Assembly (NCBI GenBank): GCA_020747065.1
Contig: JAGMVK010000027.1
Coordinates: forward strand, 186,001 to 250,000
From: Cadophora sp. MPI-SDFR-AT-0126
Lineage: Eukaryota > Ascomycota > Leotiomycetes > Helotiales > Ploettnerulaceae
Length of the DNA: 64,000 nucleotides
Direction: 5' to 3'
How positions within the stretch are numbered: position 1 is the stretch's first letter; each line of letters begins with the position of its first letter. The notes under the pieces were generated by a model that made no database searches, was not told the DNA's origin, and was given only the letters and a program-made list of their open reading frames with translations. Below, piece after piece: positions 34,001-45,728 of the stretch. The position numbers and the translations under genes are program-made.

Positions 34001-34785
34001 ACGTTAGGTTCACGGTTCCGGCAGATGTCGAATGTGTAGCAGAGGTCGAGGCAAGAGCATTTGAACGGGATGCTGACGGTGACTTCTTCGAAAGTGGAGA
34101 CGTTGTGAAGAAGCGAGCTTTATCTCAAGCAGAATGGATTGGGGGACAGAAACGATACACTGTGAAGGCTTTGCTCCCTGGAGACGAAGGACAAGGGATC
34201 CTCAAGGTCTACGCTGGAAAGAGAGGTCTGATGCATTCCATCAAGGACATTCCTCATCCACTTGCATTCGCACTTCCCATCATCCATACTGGTGACAACC
34301 CACCTTACGAATTCGTCACCCGCCATCCAACTCCACATGCTCAGCGGCATGATCTTTACGTCGCACAGCCGCAATGCCAGCGACTGGCTTTGAACAATAC
34401 CTTCGTTTTTGCCATTCGCCAGCATCCTTCTTCCTTGGGGGCTGCCTCTCCAAATCCTGGAGGGGCGTCTCCCATTCCATTCATTCGCCCCAGCTCTGCG
34501 ATGTCACTGAATAGTTCCTCGGCATCAGGATCCAATCCCAGTACCACGAGCGCTTTCAGCTCAAAGAAACCAGCCAAGCTAGCAATTCAAGCCCCTGGTG
34601 GTAAAGTCCTGAGATTGATGAGGAAGGAGGAAAAATGCCAGAGCACAAGCTTAGCTATGGAGAAAGGAGACGGAGGCACATGGGAGACGATCATCAAAGT
34701 TGGAGAGAAAGGTGTTTGGCGAGGTCTGGTCCTCGCGGACAGAAGTGCTAGGTGGTGCGTATTCGCTGAGTGGACATGTGTTTGA
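31062..34785 (+). CDS. cyk3: Cytokinesis protein Cyk3 homologue (SH3 + transglutaminase-like)
   Basis: Exons 31062..31133 and 31186..34785, giving 1223 aa. Splicing creates the N-terminal SH3 domain at residues about 12-72 (CRAVFSYTAETKRDLGFIEG, GDGSWWMGRL, GHFPSNFVEVLP). A long Pro/Ser-rich disordered region follows, with about five degenerate copies of a YGSRAPSPAPPM unit (31618-31851) and basic, Ser-rich segments. The transglutaminase-like domain lies in the second half: RLRAIFTWVSEKITWE, TKRGCAEEVAILVMEMC, RSNHWWNAVIVDGEWRIMD. The Cys, His and Asp of a catalytic triad are all present here, whereas some Cyk3 proteins have lost one. The protein acts at the bud neck or septum in primary septum formation. 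The head-to-head neighbour is a kinase of a septation-related family. Confidence 0.9.
31618..31851 (+). repeat. In-frame tandem repeats in cyk3
   Basis: Units of about 51 nt encode variants of GYGSRAPSPAPPMxN. Both DNA (TATGGATCTCGAGC) and protein repeats are recognisable in about five copies. Confidence 0.8.
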
Positions 34786-36150
34786 GAATCTTCAGTCACG
34801 GAAATAATAATCACGATCATGAGAATCAACAGGACTGTTGATTGATGTGGCAATTCAAGAAGAGAGGTGGTGCATTTGGCTGGCGTTTATCTTATGGTGG
34901 ATTTGAATTTGCTTGCTGGGCTGGTTGGTTGGTGATGGGCGGACCGGAGCATGTCACGAAATGTGTCAAGGTTCTCATGTACAACAAAAGCATTTGTGTT
35001 GGCGTTCTTCGATAATTGGAAGCTAGGGAGGGAGGGAAGCAGGCAGGCATGGATAGCATGTAGGAGTAGGATAGTGAGTGACGCACTGGCGTCGAAATGA
35101 TGATTGTGATCATTCCTGAACTCCCGGTTGCATTATACCGGACTATCGCGACCTTGAAAGAGAGTGGCAATGCACGGATTTGTTTGTAAGATCTACGATA
35201 CGGAAAGCTTGAATTAGAGTGGAGAGAAGCGAAGAGAGGTGCGGAGATATACCTTGTGGTTTCAGTTGATGTTTCGGTTGATGAACTTTATTGAAGGTTT
35301 AAAGACTGGAGGATAAAGTAAACCAATTTAACTAGGGGATTTTCTAGTCTATTATTTTTCTGCTGTGTAGGTTGGTATTATGAAAAAGAAAAAAAAAACA
35401 AGTAGGATAAGGGGGATTTAGAATGATCTTAATAAACCCATCGTAATCAATCTTGGCTTGGTATCATTGACGCTCAGTCACCATGCGGCCAATTCCACGC
35501 CGCACGTTTTCCGGAAATGCAGGGATGGGAAAAGCGAAAGTCCGATCCATTTTCCAACAAGGCAACGCGTCCGTCCGCTCGAACGCGCCGCGGGCGGCGT
35601 CCCGGCCCACAAGCCAGATTGGCTCGAACCAATGATTAGCAAGCAGTGAGGTTTGCATCAAGCTGAAACGAGATTAGAAGGCCCCTGTCAGACTCGCGGC
35701 GAAGGCGCAAGTGCAGGGGGCTAGGCTTGATGGGGTAGGGTACGAGGGGTTTGACACGAGGCTAGACTTTTATCTTTGGTGGGAAGGGAGCGTGAATTGC
35801 TTCAATTGTTTGACTTGGAAGGACGACGACGACGACGACGACGACGAAGGCTTTTGAGGAGGAGGGAGAATTGAGTGATTGATCTAGGCTCACGTGATGC
35901 GATCGTGATTGCGCTGACTCTGTTGTTCCCTCCACCCTTGACAGCGGACCGGGACGTTAGGGTGCGGTGGTCGCACGCGCGGCGTTTATCCTGATTGATT
36001 GCGGCTGTTGGACGATTTCAACGATCACGTTTGGTTTCTGGGACTTCCCGTCCAGCTCACCAACCTTCAAGGCTGTATTCGAGGGGCGGTAGAGAAAACG
36101 GAGAAGTCGAAGGGTTCAGGGAGAGTGTGAGATTTGGAAAGGGAGGAGAA
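34786..36150. other. Intergenic region with microsatellite
   Basis: About 1.4 kb with no recognised gene. A GC-rich stretch (35480-35640) has a 63-65 codon frame on each strand but no known product. The end carries CACGTG at about 35891 and GA-rich DNA leading to the next ATG. Confidence 0.4.
35822..35845. repeat. (GAC)8 microsatellite
   Basis: Eight perfect GAC units, non-coding, about 300 bp upstream of the membrane protein gene. Confidence 0.9.
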
Positions 36151-38831
36151 ATGCAGGACGCTGGATGGCGACCTCAAATTCGCGAGGCGAAAGGAGGGAA
36201 AGAAGATGAAGAGATCTTACTAGCCGATCGACGATCTTCTGAGAGTGGGAGTCTGAGTCTAGACAGAAGAAGAAATGAAAGTCGGAGTAGGAGTGTGAGC
36301 GATAGGCACGACGGTGATGATGATGATCGTGAGAAGCGGGGAGAGGACGATGGGGATGAGAGTGAAGGGGAGAGTTATGGAGAAGGAGAGGAAGAGGTGC
36401 AGCAGAGGGGTCTGAGTAGGAGTACGAAGGGGAATATTTGGGTGGTGCTTATGACGATGAGTACGCTCATTGGGAGGAGGATTTTGAGAGGGGGTTTTCG
36501 TGAGTTGCCTTTTCTTTTACTTTTTAGCTTTGGTTCTGTGAATCGTGGATTGTGTATGTGAGATTGAGGATGAGACTGACGGTACGTTTCTTGAAACACA
36601 TGCTGACTTTTGAAATAGCATATCGTGAGTAGAACTTTCGATTTCAGAACACTAAACTGGTCTTTTTGTCATGTTGCCGTTCTGAGAGAGAGCTGCTCTA
36701 ATATTCTTACATTTCTGACAATGCCACAGCATTCTATTACGTGCTGCTCATACAAATTATTGCATGGATTCTGGTTGCATTCATAGCCCTTTTGGGGGGT
36801 ACTGAAAAAGCTCAGTACAAAAACGATAAAACGAGAGCCAGGGGAAGGCTATTCTTGGCTGGCTACAACTTTCATCATTTTCAGGACAATACTCGCTTCA
36901 TCCGTGGCTTGTATTGCCGCATTATGTGGTGCTCTAGCTCTACTGCATAGCCCAAATCTACCTGTTCTAGCTATGCTGCCTGTGAGTCTACTATTGGGGT
37001 ATCTTAACAGTATACTTGCTGACTTATCTAGATTGTTACATACGCCTTCGACAGCTTCCTATTCCGTTTGGCATACGTCTTACGTCTCTTCCCTCGAGAT
37101 CAAAGCACTTCCGTCAGAAAAGCATACAAAGTTATCTTCGTCCTCGCACTTTCCATCCCCCCAATCGCGTTTGACTACCGTCTCAATATCAGGAGCCTTG
37201 TTGTCGCTATTGCTGGATTCGCACTTCTCAGTCTCTCGAAGGTCATTGCCAAGATTGGGCCAAAATTCGAAGCGAGGGGGAGCGGAAGCGGATGGGATGC
37301 ACCTCTGCACTTCTATCTGCTGCAGGGCATAGCTCCCATAGTGATATCATGGATGGCTGCCTCGAGGTTAGAGAATGTAGTTGCAGCTCATCATGCCTTT
37401 TCTACCTGGTCCTGGGGATACGCACTTTTGAGCCTCGCGCCAGGTGTTCTTCTACAACAACTTTTCGTTGCTTCGATGAACAGCGCGCATCCATTCGTGT
37501 CTCAAGTCCACGTCGGCGGCGCCTTAGAAGAACCAACCGAGAAAGCCACGGATGCGATTGCCAGTACCCTCCAAGCCGGGTTTTGGACTGTCATCATGGG
37601 TGTTCTTGGGCAGGAGAAGAATTTCCTCGATTGGATCCAGGTCCTCGCTTTTACCCTCATGTACATCATCTGCGTTGGGCCAAAACACATAGGGTACTAC
37701 CCACCTCGCCTTCTTAACCTCGTATCAAGGATCTTCCGCCGAAGACAACTCCCCATTCATGCTGAGCCATGGCAATTCGCCTTCTTCCTCGCCACCACCA
37801 CCGCCGTCTTCGCCATAGTCATCAGCTGCAACGTGATGTTCTGGGTCGACACCGTAGCCTACAACCGGAACCTCAAAACCTGGCTTGATCCTAAAAATCT
37901 CATCATAGACACCATGTACCGACCTCCACAACTCCGCTCCTTCGACGTCGTAATCGCACATTCCGCGAACGACCCCGTATCAACCATAACCGAGCTGATC
38001 GAAACATTCACCACCCACCACCTCATCCGCTACTTCAACCCACGCGTCACAATCTACAGCAAAGACGCGGCCTTCAACCTCAGCACTCCCTCCGCCGAAT
38101 CCCTCAAGGGCAAATTCGAAGGCGACGTCTCCATCACCACGCTCCACAACTCTGGCGGCGTCGCAGCCACATTCCTCCACCACATCCTCTTCAGCTGGAA
38201 CTTCATGCCCGTGCAAACCATATTCCTCTCCACCGCAACCACCACACCCCTCACCCTCCCGCTCATCAAAAACCGCTTCTCAGACTACTTCACGCCCATG
38301 GGCTTCCCGCTCCCGGACGCCGTCCCCAAATCCGGCTTCCTCAATCTCGGGGAATCAGAGTCCTGCTACTGCGGTGCGTGTTTTGACTCCCTCGGCTGGG
38401 AAGATACGTTCCACCTCGTCCCCTCGATGTGGAGCGCTGCTCGTCCCGGTAGCAATACCTGCGAGTCGGTGCTGCTGACCTACGGCAATAATTTCGTGGC
38501 GTCAGCGGCGCGCATTAGAGGGACCAAGAAGGATGTCTGGCAGATGCTGTATGATGGGTTAGTGGATCGCGATCTTGCTAATGCGTGGGCGCATAAGAAG
38601 GAGAAGATGCCTGTTGTGCTGGCTGGGGAGGAAGGGAAGGGACGGTTTGCAAAGGGGGCGGTTTATGGTGAGGGGGATTCGTTGGAGAGGCCGTATTTGG
38701 GGTTGACGGTTGAGAGGTTGTGGGGTGTGTTGTTGCAGTGTAGTTCGCCTGATGTGGCGTGGGGTTGTCCGTCGTTAGAGGTTGGATGGAGGTATGGTGG
38801 GAGGAGGGAGGATTGTGGGTGTATTGAGTAG
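36151..38831 (+). CDS. Multi-pass membrane protein with C-terminal DUF3431-like domain
   Basis: Proposed exons: 36151..36499, 36619..36624, 36730..36814, 36885..36981, 37032..38831, giving 778 aa. The N-terminal 105 residues are very acidic/basic and low complexity (DGDDDDREKRGEDDGDES). Membrane helices follow (YYVLLIQIIAWILVAF, SSVACIAALCGALALL, further ones to about residue 400). The C-terminal 300 residues match the pattern of DUF3431, a fungal domain of unknown, possibly glycosyltransferase-like, function: FDVVIAHSAND, PRVTIYSKD, NSGGVAATFLHHILFSW. The final segment is Gly/Cys rich and ends CGCIE. Frame and helix continuity require a 6-nt microexon at 36619-36624 flanked by TAG and GTGAGT. 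The third intron (donor GTACAA) is the weakest. The frame from 37032 is secure. Confidence 0.72.
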
Positions 38832-40276
38832 TGGATGGGAGTGAGACATGAAAATGCATGATAGGCATATTTGGATGTACGAATAGACTAGACATTTCTG
38901 TTTTATATTGTTTGGTGGATTTCTTGGCGCAGAGCATTTCAACCATTTTTAGGTCATAAGCGCAGCGAGCAAGTAGTGGGTGCGCATACGCATATAATGT
39001 AGCATGATAGCATGATAGAGGTCTTCAATGCATTGATTCTGAAAAGTAGGCCTCGGGCTTGTTCATCGATTACTATAGTAGCAACTTGTCTCTTTCTCGT
39101 AACCTCGTTACGAGACATGGTCAGCACGGGCAGGTAGCGAAGCAATCAGGTGCTTTGGCGATTTGGTATGTGAGGCTGTTTTTCTTCATCCATCTATGAA
39201 TATTTAAGCTGGTGACATAGACGTAAAGCAGAATCGTTGCGAATGAGGTTGGGGAAATGCAGGGACTGTTATAAAGAAGAGTGGGTATCGTTTCCATAAA
39301 CAAGTCTTCATTTTCGCCAGATGCTGCTCTCTGGGCCTCTTTTCAGAGAGTCAAACGATTCCTCCCACCCCGTTGTATTTCCTTTCATTTGCCATAGTTG
39401 GTTGTACGACAGACGACACTGCCTGGAGTTGGCCTGGCTGCACTTTTTGGCTCAAGACCTACAGCAATGTCAACCTCCTTCGGTCATTCTCAGCGCTCGG
39501 AAATCTTGGTGATCGGGTGTTGCTTTCCGGGGTAGATTTTGAGAGCTCGGAAGGCTCAATTGTTCCTGTGGGTAGGATTGCGATCTTCCTATCTCTCTCT
39601 CTCTTTCTTTTGGTTCGGGGGAGGCCTATACTGATTTCGATGTTGTTGAGCCAGGTAGGTAGTGTACCAAAGTGTTCGGTCATTTATTTGATATCACTAT
39701 AATCCTACGATACAAGACGTGTATCTCCAACTGCCGACTAGTGGTCCGGCATGGCTTTGGAATAGTTCCCCTTGCTCAAAGCATTTCGGGGATCGTAGAC
39801 TAGCTTTTATCCGGCAAAGCTGCGCCTACACTCACTGTTTCCTGATCTTTTGCTCTGCCCCCACTTGTAGGCGCAGCTATACTCAAAAGCTGGTTGGTGA
39901 ACGATCCCCCAAGCACGAGATATATTTTCCTAATCTTGAGGCTGAGTGTGTAGGTGGCTTGCAGGAACGGCTCTTGATTAGGTGCGAAGCGAGTGGCGTT
40001 GGGTGAGTCCTGCCAAACCGGGCGTCTTTTGGGCCTGTACAGCACAGAACCTCAACGAATTTTGGGTAGAAGTATCGTCGCCTCTCACTGAGACTGTCGT
40101 CTAATCTACCTCCCTTTTAGGCTATTGTCAGCAATACCCTTGTGTCTTGACATAAGCTGTTTGAGAAACGATATCGACTCATTTTTTAATCAATTTCATC
40201 AGAATCGAGGACAAGGCTTGAATGGACAACAGGCTTGCCATTATCGCCAGAACTTGGCTGTGTGGGCACTGGAATC
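38832..40276. other. Intergenic region with hairpin
   Basis: About 1.4 kb without a convincing gene. Frames at 39373..39702 and 39719..40006 give no recognisable product. It contains a strong inverted repeat at 39802-39891 and a CT microsatellite at about 39595-39605. Confidence 0.4.
39802..39891. repeat. Inverted repeat / potential stem-loop
   Basis: AGCTGCGCCTACA (39818-39830) is exactly complementary to TGTAGGCGCAGCT (39866-39878), with a 35-nt loop. An outer pair, AGCTTTT (39802-39808) and AAAAGCT (39885-39891), extends the stem after short internal loops. Confidence 0.75.
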
Positions 40277-43200
40277 ATGGATATCACTCCAGCGGCTTTC
40301 GTGAAATCAATAGCTTCAGACCTGAGAAAATTCCATGAGGACCTGGATTCTATAGTTGATGCTCCTGTCAAGATCGCGGAGCTGGCAACCATCGCGGGAT
40401 TACTTCTGGATGAGTTGGAAGGAAGCAGAGATTGGAATCTCGGTCACCTGTCTTTCAGTAAGTTGTTTCAAACTTTCATGATCTTGTCCTAAACAGCTAA
40501 CAATCACTGGCTCGAATTATTGAACTGAGCCATTCACTTACCTTCGTCAAGTTAAAGTCTATGTTTAATGGAGTCGAATTGAGTTCTCTCGTTGACTCTC
40601 AGCCGACTGTTCTCGATGGGTCATATCTGTTTCGTAATAGGGTTTCTACAAATTCCACGAAATGGGAGGAAGTCAAAACGAATGTCGAGGATCCTACATT
40701 CGCATCTTTAAGACGCTGGTTGGACGATGCGTGGGCGGTATTTTTGCCATCTAGGCCGCCGATTCCTCGGAATGCTATGTTCCAAAGGTTTCCCCAACCG
40801 GGAGCTACAATTGGGATACAAGGAGCACCCAATCGCGAAGTATCTCTTGGCGGTTATATTACAGTTGATGGCCGCTGCTATGGTTTAACGGTCGGGCATT
40901 TGTGTCCAACAGATCTGCGACTGTCCGAAGATGTTTTGGTCAATCATTGCGCATCGCTGCGTGGCGCCCTCGAATCCGAAGATGATCAAGCTCAACATTT
41001 CGTATTTGGCAAGCTCGTAGCAAAGTCTTCACAAGTATCCAGCCCAGCAGGGAATAGGATGGATTGGGCAATCTTCGAGATTGACCAATGGCCATTTGAA
41101 TTGAAGCAGAACCTGCCCTGGGCTTCACTACCTTCCAAACTATCCGAAGTCAAACCAGGAGCTAATGTTGAGGCTATCGGACGCACCAGTGGCTTCCAGA
41201 GGGGTGTCATATCCACGTTGGAAGAATTAGTTGATCGGAATGGCATCGTCACCTACGAGTGGGGTGTCAATGCCCCGAAGCACGTAGGTGTTCGACAATG
41301 GAATTACGGCGGTATGGGCGTCGCAGGAGATGCTGGATCTTGGATCATAGATAGCGAAACCAGGGAATGGTATGGAATGGTATGGGGGAGAGAACATGTA
41401 GACACGGACATATGCACGGCGCTGTTCACTCCTGCTGTTGTCATATTCGCGGACATAAAGAGAGTAATGGGTGCTAAGGAAGTTGGACTCCCACAGAAAA
41501 TGGAAGCATCGATCCTGAATGATGCAAATGAAGATGAAGAGTCTGATTTCTCAGATCTCGAGTCCGTTGCTGATCTTGAAAGCATTTGGTCTACTAGGCT
41601 GTCGAATAGCACATTCGATTCGTCAGTTCCTGGAACTGGCTTATTCAACCAAAGTCCACAGAGTCTGTCTATTCAAGCAACGGCTAGCTTTGAAATCCTT
41701 GGTATCCTAACAAAGGATATCGAATTTCAAGAGCTCTGTCGGGAGGCTCTCAAAAGGCTGAGCCAACAGAAATTCATTGAGAACTTCCGTCGACTTCTGG
41801 AGCACTACCGCCTTGAGCTCAAAACCACTGCGCAGGCTCCTCAGGAGCGGCAGACTATTCGCTTATTGCGCAAAAAGACCCGATGGCTTGCTACGCAGAT
41901 ATCCTATGAGTTTCGAGACAACGACGCCGACGGTCGCGGGGCAGAGATGCGAGCTCTTGTCAAGCAGAATGTTGATAAGAGACAGCAGCTTGAGCTATTC
42001 TTAGCACACGGAAACTCAAAAGCCAACCCTTCCGCGACAGTTGCGGCTCCGGACGAGGAAGTCAAGTCAGACGAAAGCGATGATAGCGACCGAGAAGAAG
42101 CGGAATTTGAAAATTTGAAACAGGTTGAAATTTTTCTCACAGGCGGAGAGGCTTACGTTGGTCTAAAGAAGAAATTGGACGACTATATTAACCTGGAGAC
42201 TCGAAAGGATCTAAAAGGCCACGAAATCTTAGGAATCAACAAATTAGGAGACAGAACCACGGATGCAACCTCAGCTAGTATTCTCGAAACATCTATCCCG
42301 GAGCCGAGAGAAATAAGTTAGACCGACAGACAGAGTCAGAGCAAGAGCCTGAAGCACGAATAGAGGGAGGGGAACACGACGAGCCTTCTGATCTACATTG
42401 TCCTCGCGCTGTTCCATCCGATTGTATCATCTCTCCCTGGTACCGTCGAGTATGGAGTAATTTTGCAGAATCGGTTGCTAATGAACTTGCTTCAGGTCTT
42501 CTCCATGATCTTTTGAGAACGTCAAGCACGCTTTCAGTTATCGATGGTCAATCTCGAGTCTTTTGGAAATGCGTAAGTAAAACAGAATGATTGAATTCTA
42601 ATATCGGCAATTAATCAAAGCATAGGCATGCGGTACATCTCTTCATGCGGACGTTACCTGTCTTGTGCCAGACTCATTAGGTCAGCTCACACTAGATCTG
42701 GCTCAAGATACTCGCGTCGCACAATCAGACGCCATACCTCAACGGGAATCAAATACAGTATCCATTGGAACGCAGGACACACCTAGGCCGCAAAACAACC
42801 CTTTGGCAACTCAGCAGGCTTTGAATACTGAGCGTGGTATAGCACTATCTGCCACTGCAGTCAGAGCCCAAAATGCTAACCGTCAATTCATCCTGCTATG
42901 TGCCAACTATCGGTCGCATGACATTAGGTTGGCTCAGATCGAAGTTACCCAGACAGTGAGCGACCATCATCTGATGCAGCAAGTTCGACAGGCATATTTC
43001 GGATTGCGAAGTTGCTTCAATGAGAGACTCAGCTTTCTACACCCACGGACAATTCAGCTCGTCAAGGTGAGTGAATGTGCAGTTGCCGAAAATCATACTG
43101 GCTAATACCTTGCAGTTCGAGCTTGTTGCTCATTCGCCACCACTTGCCCACCAGTCAGTCGGGATATATGAGCCTCCTGCCTTCCCAAGCCCCGAAGAAG

Positions 43201-43604
43201 CTTCTACCAAAAGATACTACTATCGACCATGCCCGCCACAACACAGCCCTCCCTTACCGCCAAACATACTCATCCACGCATTCTTCAACCCCAAACTCGT
43301 ACACACATCAAAATTCCTCTTGACGCGCATTCCTAAGAAGCTCGACTCTCGGCTGGAATGCCCCGATGATCCAAGCATATCCTCGTTTGGCTGGGGTGTG
43401 TATATTGTGGACGGCCCAAACTGGTTCTTGCTCAGTTGTGTCTTTCTAGTAATCTTGGTCGGCAGTGGTGTACTTTCTGTGGTATGGGCTATTGTTCAGA
43501 AAGATGTTTCCAGCGGTTTTACGATGGGAGGGTACGTGGTTGCGGTAGCCACGGCTTTGCTGACAGTCACATTTTTCTGGCTGAATTCGCCACGATCTGG
43601 ATGA
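40277..43604 (+). CDS. Trypsin-like protease domain protein with C-terminal membrane anchor
   Basis: Probably one large gene. Pieces: 40277..40457 (helical N-terminus MDITPAAFVKSIASDLRKFH), a frame open from about 40501 to 42276, then 42321..42572, 42626..43066 and 43116..43604. The second piece has a serine-protease-like core: His in GLTVGHLC, Asp in RMDWAIFEID and Ser in VAGDAGSWII. A helical module ILTKDIEFQELCREALKRLS and a later GGEAYVGLKKKLDDYI follow; such modules recur in large fungal signalling proteins. The C-terminus has CACGTSLHADV, a Pro-rich HPF/PKK stretch, FGWGVYIVDGPNWF and two hydrophobic helices. Two junctions are unresolved. The strong GTAAGT donor at 40458 does not reach the next frame with any AG, so a one-base defect near 40500 is possible. 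The 42277..42320 step needs a very short 44-nt intron. The function is unknown. Confidence 0.6.
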
Positions 43605-44236
43605 TGATCTATCTTTTCCTCGATATGTCGTATCTGTTTGACAGTTTGTATACCCACTTGGACTCCAATGCAGTATTTCTCCTCAATCTAAACCTTCGCT
43701 TCTCGATGAAGATTTTCCTCACCTCGACATTCAACATATTGCTCTCGCTTATTGAGCACCAACCAACAAACAAAAGGGGATATCCCTGCTATGGGATCCT
43801 TTCACGATGTACTGGGAGAAGTCAATGTACGAGACTTTTCTATTGTATTAATTGCTTGCAGGTTAAGCTCCTGGCTCAAGACGCGTGGAGGTTGGATAGA
43901 CAGAATTTATTCACTCCTGGGAGATATCAAATTGACATTACCTCCAACAAATCAAGAGGAATTTTCACTTTGGCAGAATTCGAAAAGTGGATGATTGCGA
44001 CACTTCTCGACCATTATTCATTGATGGTCGAGTTCGAGCTGCCCTTGGCAGGGCAGTCAACAATGGACTGCCGAGAACAAGCATCGGTTAGAGGTGTAAA
44101 AGGGGTGTTTGATCCGACGCTTGGCCAATCAATGCGGTCTAACCCCCGAGATTCCAGCGAACACCCCTATCTAAAGCGGAGAAACAAACCCCAAAACTTA
44201 CTCGCTCGCTTGCTCTGGATAAAGTTGCGCCAGTGA
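43605..44236 (+). other. Possible gene remnant after the protease gene
   Basis: The frame to 44236 is open from 43850 and reads KLLAQDAWRLDRQNLFTPG, FTLAEFEKWMIATLLDHY and KGVFDPTLGQSMRSNPR, which looks coding. Upstream, a different frame has coding-like pieces (ISLLWDPFTMYWEKSMYETF) broken by a TGA near 43754. An intron of only 35 nt (43827..43861) would be needed to reach an ATG at 43791. I do not recognise the family. A decayed or misassembled small gene seems likeliest. Confidence 0.3.
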
Positions 44237-44622
44237 TTGCATTCAAGTAAACGTGGACTAACGGTAAGTGTAGGATCTCCGACTTACCTCACCTTCTAAT
44301 TCCAGTACCGAGCCCACGTGAAATGGATTGACTCCAGTTGCTTAACTTGCATTCAGATTCGGAGGTCGGCTAAAGTAGACCCCTGTGAACGGTGATCATG
44401 AGGGGAATCATCGGTGATATACCTATTCACGGAGTCAGATTTGGCTCGTGCGAATTAATCTCCTTGCAATTGTATGCACTACTCCACCTGCTAGTTCCGA
44501 TGAAGTACATATATCCCATCAACCCCCACCGAACAACACTTTTGTTCCTCTGCAGCTCACATTCGCCAACTTACCATTAGGATCGAGACCTCGAGCCAGC
44601 AAGAATAGCTAAAGCAGACAAG
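44237..44622. other. Promoter region of EEP gene
   Basis: No gene is recognised. CACGTG lies at about 44317, and ACATATATCC at about 44506 is TATA-like, about 115 bp before the ATG. Confidence 0.35.
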
Positions 44623-45540
44623 ATGCTCCTCTCAGCTCTCCTCCCCGTTTTGCTGCTCGCGCTTCCTAGCACTACCACCGCAGCCAGTCTCCCCCTCCGG
44701 TCCATAACCTGGAACATCCGATACGCGACCTCCTCTCCAGGTACAGGCGAGAAACCATGGTGGACACTATTCTGCTCCATCTGGCCCGACCAATGCCGCA
44801 TGCCACACGTGCAATCCCTCCTCTCGTCCACGGCCGCCGCCACAACCAACCCTACTATAATAGGCCTCCAGGAAGTCCTCTCCAACCAGCTCAGCGATGT
44901 GAAGTCTGGGCTCGGCTCCTCCTGGGCACATCTAGGAGTCGGACGCGATGATGGCGTGGCGTCTGGGGAGTTCAGTCCATTGCTCTATCGAACAGACCTC
45001 TTCCGCGTGCTATTCAGTGAGACGAAATGGTTGAGTCCTACTCCAGACGTGGTGTCTTTCGGATGGGGAGCTGGAAGTAGAAGAGTCGTCACGCTCGGTG
45101 TCTTTGAGCATATTGCAACCGGGAAGCGCTTCATCGCCGCCAACACGCATCTCGACAACGTGAGCAGTCAGGCGAGAAGCGAAGGTATCAAGGTCGTTGT
45201 ATCGCGCATTGAAGCTGCTCAAGCTCTGTATGGTGGTTCTCTCGGTGTGATTCTCACGGGCGATTTCAATTCGGAGCCGAATGGTGATGCGTATGCGACG
45301 CTGAAGGGTTTGAATTATCTGACGGAGGTGTGGGAGTCGGGCGCGACGAGGCTGGGGACGAATCAGTTGACTTATACGGGGTTTACGACGACGGGGGTTT
45401 CTAGGATCGATTATTGCTGGACGGGACCGATTGGTGCCAACGCAATCACGGCGCAGCAGTTTGAGATTTTGGGGAATGTGGTGGATGGGGTTATTGCGAG
45501 TGATCATAGAGCTGTGGTCACAGACTTGACGGTTGTGTAG
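44623..45540 (+). CDS. Secreted endonuclease/exonuclease/phosphatase-fold protein
   Basis: Intronless, 305 aa. A signal peptide (MLLSALLPVLLLALPSTTTA) is followed by a complete EEP (DNase I-like) domain. Metal- and catalysis-related motifs are present in order: ITWNIRY, Glu in IIGLQEVL, FIAANTHLDN with the catalytic His, TGDFNSEPNGD with Asp/Asn, SRIDYCW, and the terminal VIASDHRAVVTDL with Asp-His. The substrate may be nucleic acid, a phosphoinositide or another phosphodiester and cannot be told from sequence. All catalytic residues are intact, so an active extracellular enzyme is expected. Confidence 0.92.
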   Translation: MLLSALLPVLLLALPSTTTAASLPLRSITWNIRYATSSPGTGEKPWWTLFCSIWPDQCRMPHVQSLLSSTAAATTNPTIIGLQEVLSNQLSDVKSGLGSSWAHLGVGRDDGVASGEFSPLLYRTDLFRVLFSETKWLSPTPDVVSFGWGAGSRRVVTLGVFEHIATGKRFIAANTHLDNVSSQARSEGIKVVVSRIEAAQALYGGSLGVILTGDFNSEPNGDAYATLKGLNYLTEVWESGATRLGTNQLTYTGFTTTGVSRIDYCWTGPIGANAITAQQFEILGNVVDGVIASDHRAVVTDLTVV

Positions 45541-45728
45541 GTTGGCAGGGGTTCAATATGACTTAATGCATTCTGGAATTATTCAACAATTTGCACTCGT
45601 GTTGCTGTTAAGCTTCAAGTGAGCGAAGCATCCGTGAAATTTGTTTGGGTTCACTTAGCATGTAGATTCTGTCCCTCCTGATCGTCTAAACATTTACGGC
45701 TTCAGCGTCCCCTCCCTGACCCGAATCA

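Noticed and set aside
35580..35660. Possible tRNA T-arm (GGTTCGAGCC on the minus strand)
   Set aside because: No acceptor, D or anticodon arm can be folded around it.
43436..44236. 266-codon open frame overlapping the end of the protease gene
   Set aside because: Its first 55 or so codons are another frame of the conserved C-terminal membrane segment; only the part after 43850 looks coding.
45010..45507. 165-codon minus-strand frame
   Set aside because: Shadow of the secreted EEP-fold gene; Arg/Ile-rich as expected from the reverse strand.
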